Assembly: GCA_913061095.1 (NCBI GenBank)
Contig: CAJXVM010000004.1
Coordinates: 191,556 to 252,517 of the forward strand
Direction: 5' to 3'
DNA length: 60,962 bases
Source: an uncultured Ignavibacteria bacterium
GTDB taxonomy: Bacteria > Bacteroidota > Ignavibacteria > SZUA-365
This document shows, in pieces, positions 59,539-60,962 of this stretch (positions are counted from its first letter, which is position 1; each line of letters starts with the position of its first letter). The notes under the pieces were generated by a model that did no database searches, was not told the origin of the DNA, and saw only the letters and a program-made list of their open reading frames with translations. The translations under genes were made by a program, and so were the position numbers.

Positions 59539-60962
59539 ATGAGAAGCATTGTCACTGCTGCCCGATCCCTGCGCGTGCTGTTCTTTGCGCTGCTGCTGTC
59601 GGTGATGTTTGGATCTTTCCAGACCGCGGAAGCGCAGCCGAACCTGAACTTCAAGCGCGTGACCGTCAACTGGCCGACGATCGAGCTGTATTTCTCGGTT
59701 GGCTGCAACGGTAATCCTGCCTACAACATGGCCAAGCAGGATTTCAAGATTTTCGAGAACGGTGTGGAGGTCAAGGACTTCACGCTGTGGTGCCCCGATC
59801 CGACGGTGCGCTGCGCGATTTCGGTCGCGCTGGTGTTCGACGCCTCGGGATCGATGAACGGCAGCGGGAACGCGGGTGCGAAAGCCGCAGGCCGGGCGTT
59901 CGTCGATCAGATGGACGGCCAGATCGACGAGGCATCGATTATCTGGTTCAATACGCAGGTGAACATTCAGCAGCAGATGACAACGCTCAAGCCGCTGCTC
60001 TACAGTGCGGTGGACGCGCTTCCGGCCTCGGGCGGGACGGCCGTGTGGGACGGCATCTACGCCGGCATCATCGAGCTGATCAACAACGGCATCAACCAGT
60101 GTCGTGCGGTGATCGTGATGACCGACGGCGGCGACAACGCGTCGACGCGGACGCCGGCGGAGATCATCTCGCTTGCGAACCGCAACCGCATCCGCGTCTT
60201 CACGATCGGTCTCGGCTCGGCGATCAACGCGACGGAGCTCGAGATGATCGCGCTCCTGACGGGCGGGCGGTACTATCAGACGCCGAACGCGGGGCAGCTG
60301 GCGGCGATTTACAAGGACATTTCGACGATCATCTTCCAGGGGTTCCAGGAGTGCGTGATCACCTACGAGCGCGACTGCGCGGACGGGGGCCTGCGCACCG
60401 TGGAGCTGCAGCTGATCAACTTCTGCGGCGGGACGGACGTGAAGACGAAGACGTACCGTGCGCCGCTGGACTCGACGACGTTCTCGGATCTGAACATGGA
60501 TCTCGGGGAGGCGGAAGGCAAGGGCGACACCGACGTGCGCATTCCGCTGAACCTGGTGACGCCGATCGACCCGGAGACGATGTTCTATCCGCTGGAGTTC
60601 ACGCTGCTCTTCGATCAGCAGTGCATCCAGTTCAAGAGCGTGCAGACGCCGCCGGGCTCGATGCTCGAGGGCATACCGATCCAGGTGACGCCGGTGGCGG
60701 GCGGCGTGCATATCGCGACGACGGACCGGAAGCTTTTGAAGGGGTCGGGGATGCTCATGGAGTTCACCTTCCATGCCTCGGATCCTGAGGACACGACGTG
60801 CTGCGAGATCGAGGCGATCGACCCGAAGTTCGAGCAGGGATGTTTCATCCCGATCATCGATCCCGGGGAGGTCTGTATTCTGCCGCGGCAGCCGATCGTC
60901 AACTGCGACCTGGACATGCCGAGCGAGCTGACCTGGCAGCGTGCGCTGAAGGATTACCTGCC
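59539..60962 (+). CDS. secreted von Willebrand factor A domain protein (cut by right edge)
   Basis: 474 residues visible, no stop before the edge. AGAGG lies about 8 bases before the ATG. Signal peptide about 1-32 (ending AEAQP). An N-terminal beta domain (34-90, FKIFENGVEVKDF) leads into a vWA domain at about 93-270 with a complete MIDAS: DASGSM (101-106), SGGTAVWDG for the Thr and VIVMTDGGDN for the Asp. A cohesin-like or Ig-like domain follows (about 325-440, LDFGEAEGKGDTDVRIPLNLVTP is approximate) with paired Cys (TTCCEIEA). It binds protein or collagen-like ligands through a metal ion. GC-ending codons, above all GCG and ACG, become dominant after about 60000. Confidence 0.83.
   Translation, partial: MRSIVTAARSLRVLFFALLLSVMFGSFQTAEAQPNLNFKRVTVNWPTIELYFSVGCNGNPAYNMAKQDFKIFENGVEVKDFTLWCPDPTVRCAISVALVFDASGSMNGSGNAGAKAAGRAFVDQMDGQIDEASIIWFNTQVNIQQQMTTLKPLLYSAVDALPASGGTAVWDGIYAGIIELINNGINQCRAVIVMTDGGDNASTRTPAEIISLANRNRIRVFTIGLGSAINATELEMIALLTGGRYYQTPNAGQLAAIYKDISTIIFQGFQECVITYERDCADGGLRTVELQLINFCGGTDVKTKTYRAPLDSTTFSDLNMDLGEAEGKGDTDVRIPLNLVTPIDPETMFYPLEFTLLFDQQCIQFKSVQTPPGSMLEGIPIQVTPVAGGVHIATTDRKLLKGSGMLMEFTFHASDPEDTTCCEIEAIDPKFEQGCFIPIIDPGEVCILPRQPIVNCDLDMPSELTWQRALKDYL

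Noticed and set aside
59395-60774. 459-codon antisense frame at the right edge
   Set aside because: Arg/His-rich shadow of the vWA gene, which has a signal peptide and an intact MIDAS.
59787-60788. 333-codon frame on the plus strand inside the vWA gene
   Set aside because: Out of frame with the vWA protein, Arg/Asp-rich and without motifs.
1-60962. tRNA, rRNA or transposase genes
   Set aside because: I looked for them in the gaps and found no cloverleaf with CCA-type ends, no rRNA core sequence and no transposase motif; a computed scan would be more sensitive.

Overview
The window is high-GC chromosomal DNA from a Gram-negative bacterium. Five large secreted proteins end in C-terminal domains of the type IX secretion system (T9SS) type A class. 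There is also a PorE-like OmpA lipoprotein, a NamZ-type (DUF1343) muramidase and TPR sensor kinases of the Bacteroidetes style. Together these point to the Bacteroidota/Chlorobiota/Ignavibacteriota (FCB) lineage. High GC and mostly SD-led genes argue against a typical Bacteroides or Flavobacterium; an Ignavibacteria/Kapabacteria-like relative is my best inference. No rRNA, tRNA, CRISPR array, integrase, transposase or prophage gene was seen.

Layout. 1-15 kb: housekeeping and envelope genes: end of an alpha/beta hydrolase, the trkA-trkH potassium uptake pair, an M24 peptidase, small DUF6132 and FmdB proteins, a DUF6599-DUF362 pair, two small paralogous HEAT-like exported proteins, an MFS transporter, a GAF-SpoIIE phosphatase, a cell-wall amidase, a CoA-binding protein and a patatin. 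15-27 kb: secreted proteins: two tandem 1250-residue BNR/sortilin propellers, an Ig-like lipoprotein and a subtilisin, three of them with T9SS tails. 27.5-32.4 kb: a trimeric NADH-linked [FeFe]-hydrogenase (hydC-hydB-hydA) followed by a lone receiver protein; no maturase genes are present. 32.4-47.8 kb: an all-minus-strand island: two SBBP-propeller/PKD T9SS cargo proteins, two tandem periplasmic-TPR histidine kinases with nearly identical kinase ends, a receiver-only regulator and a NarL/LuxR regulator. 47.8-61 kb: FKBP lipoprotein, RluA-like protein, radical SAM-methyltransferase-EamA group, a Nudix-NamZ-lipoprotein-HisA-like operon, and a beta-barrel/OmpA-PorE/von Willebrand A group running off the right edge.

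The most interesting signal is a shared promoter module in the 32-48 kb island. On the minus strand, ATAC-N6-AYACCG-N-TTG sits directly on the -35, followed by N17 and TTTATT or TTAATT. It precedes both SBBP cargo genes and the receiver-only regulator with identical geometry. A fourth copy, without an obvious -10, precedes the LuxR regulator. This suggests a dedicated regulon: TPR kinases sense an envelope or surface cue, phosphorylate NarL-family regulators, and these drive T9SS-secreted propeller proteins. Other points are a Cys-to-Ser change at the proton-relay position of the hydrogenase, lost catalytic Asp residues in the RluA-like and HisA-like proteins, a 17-bp tandem repeat grown from a stop codon, and small palindromes placed just downstream of several -10 boxes.
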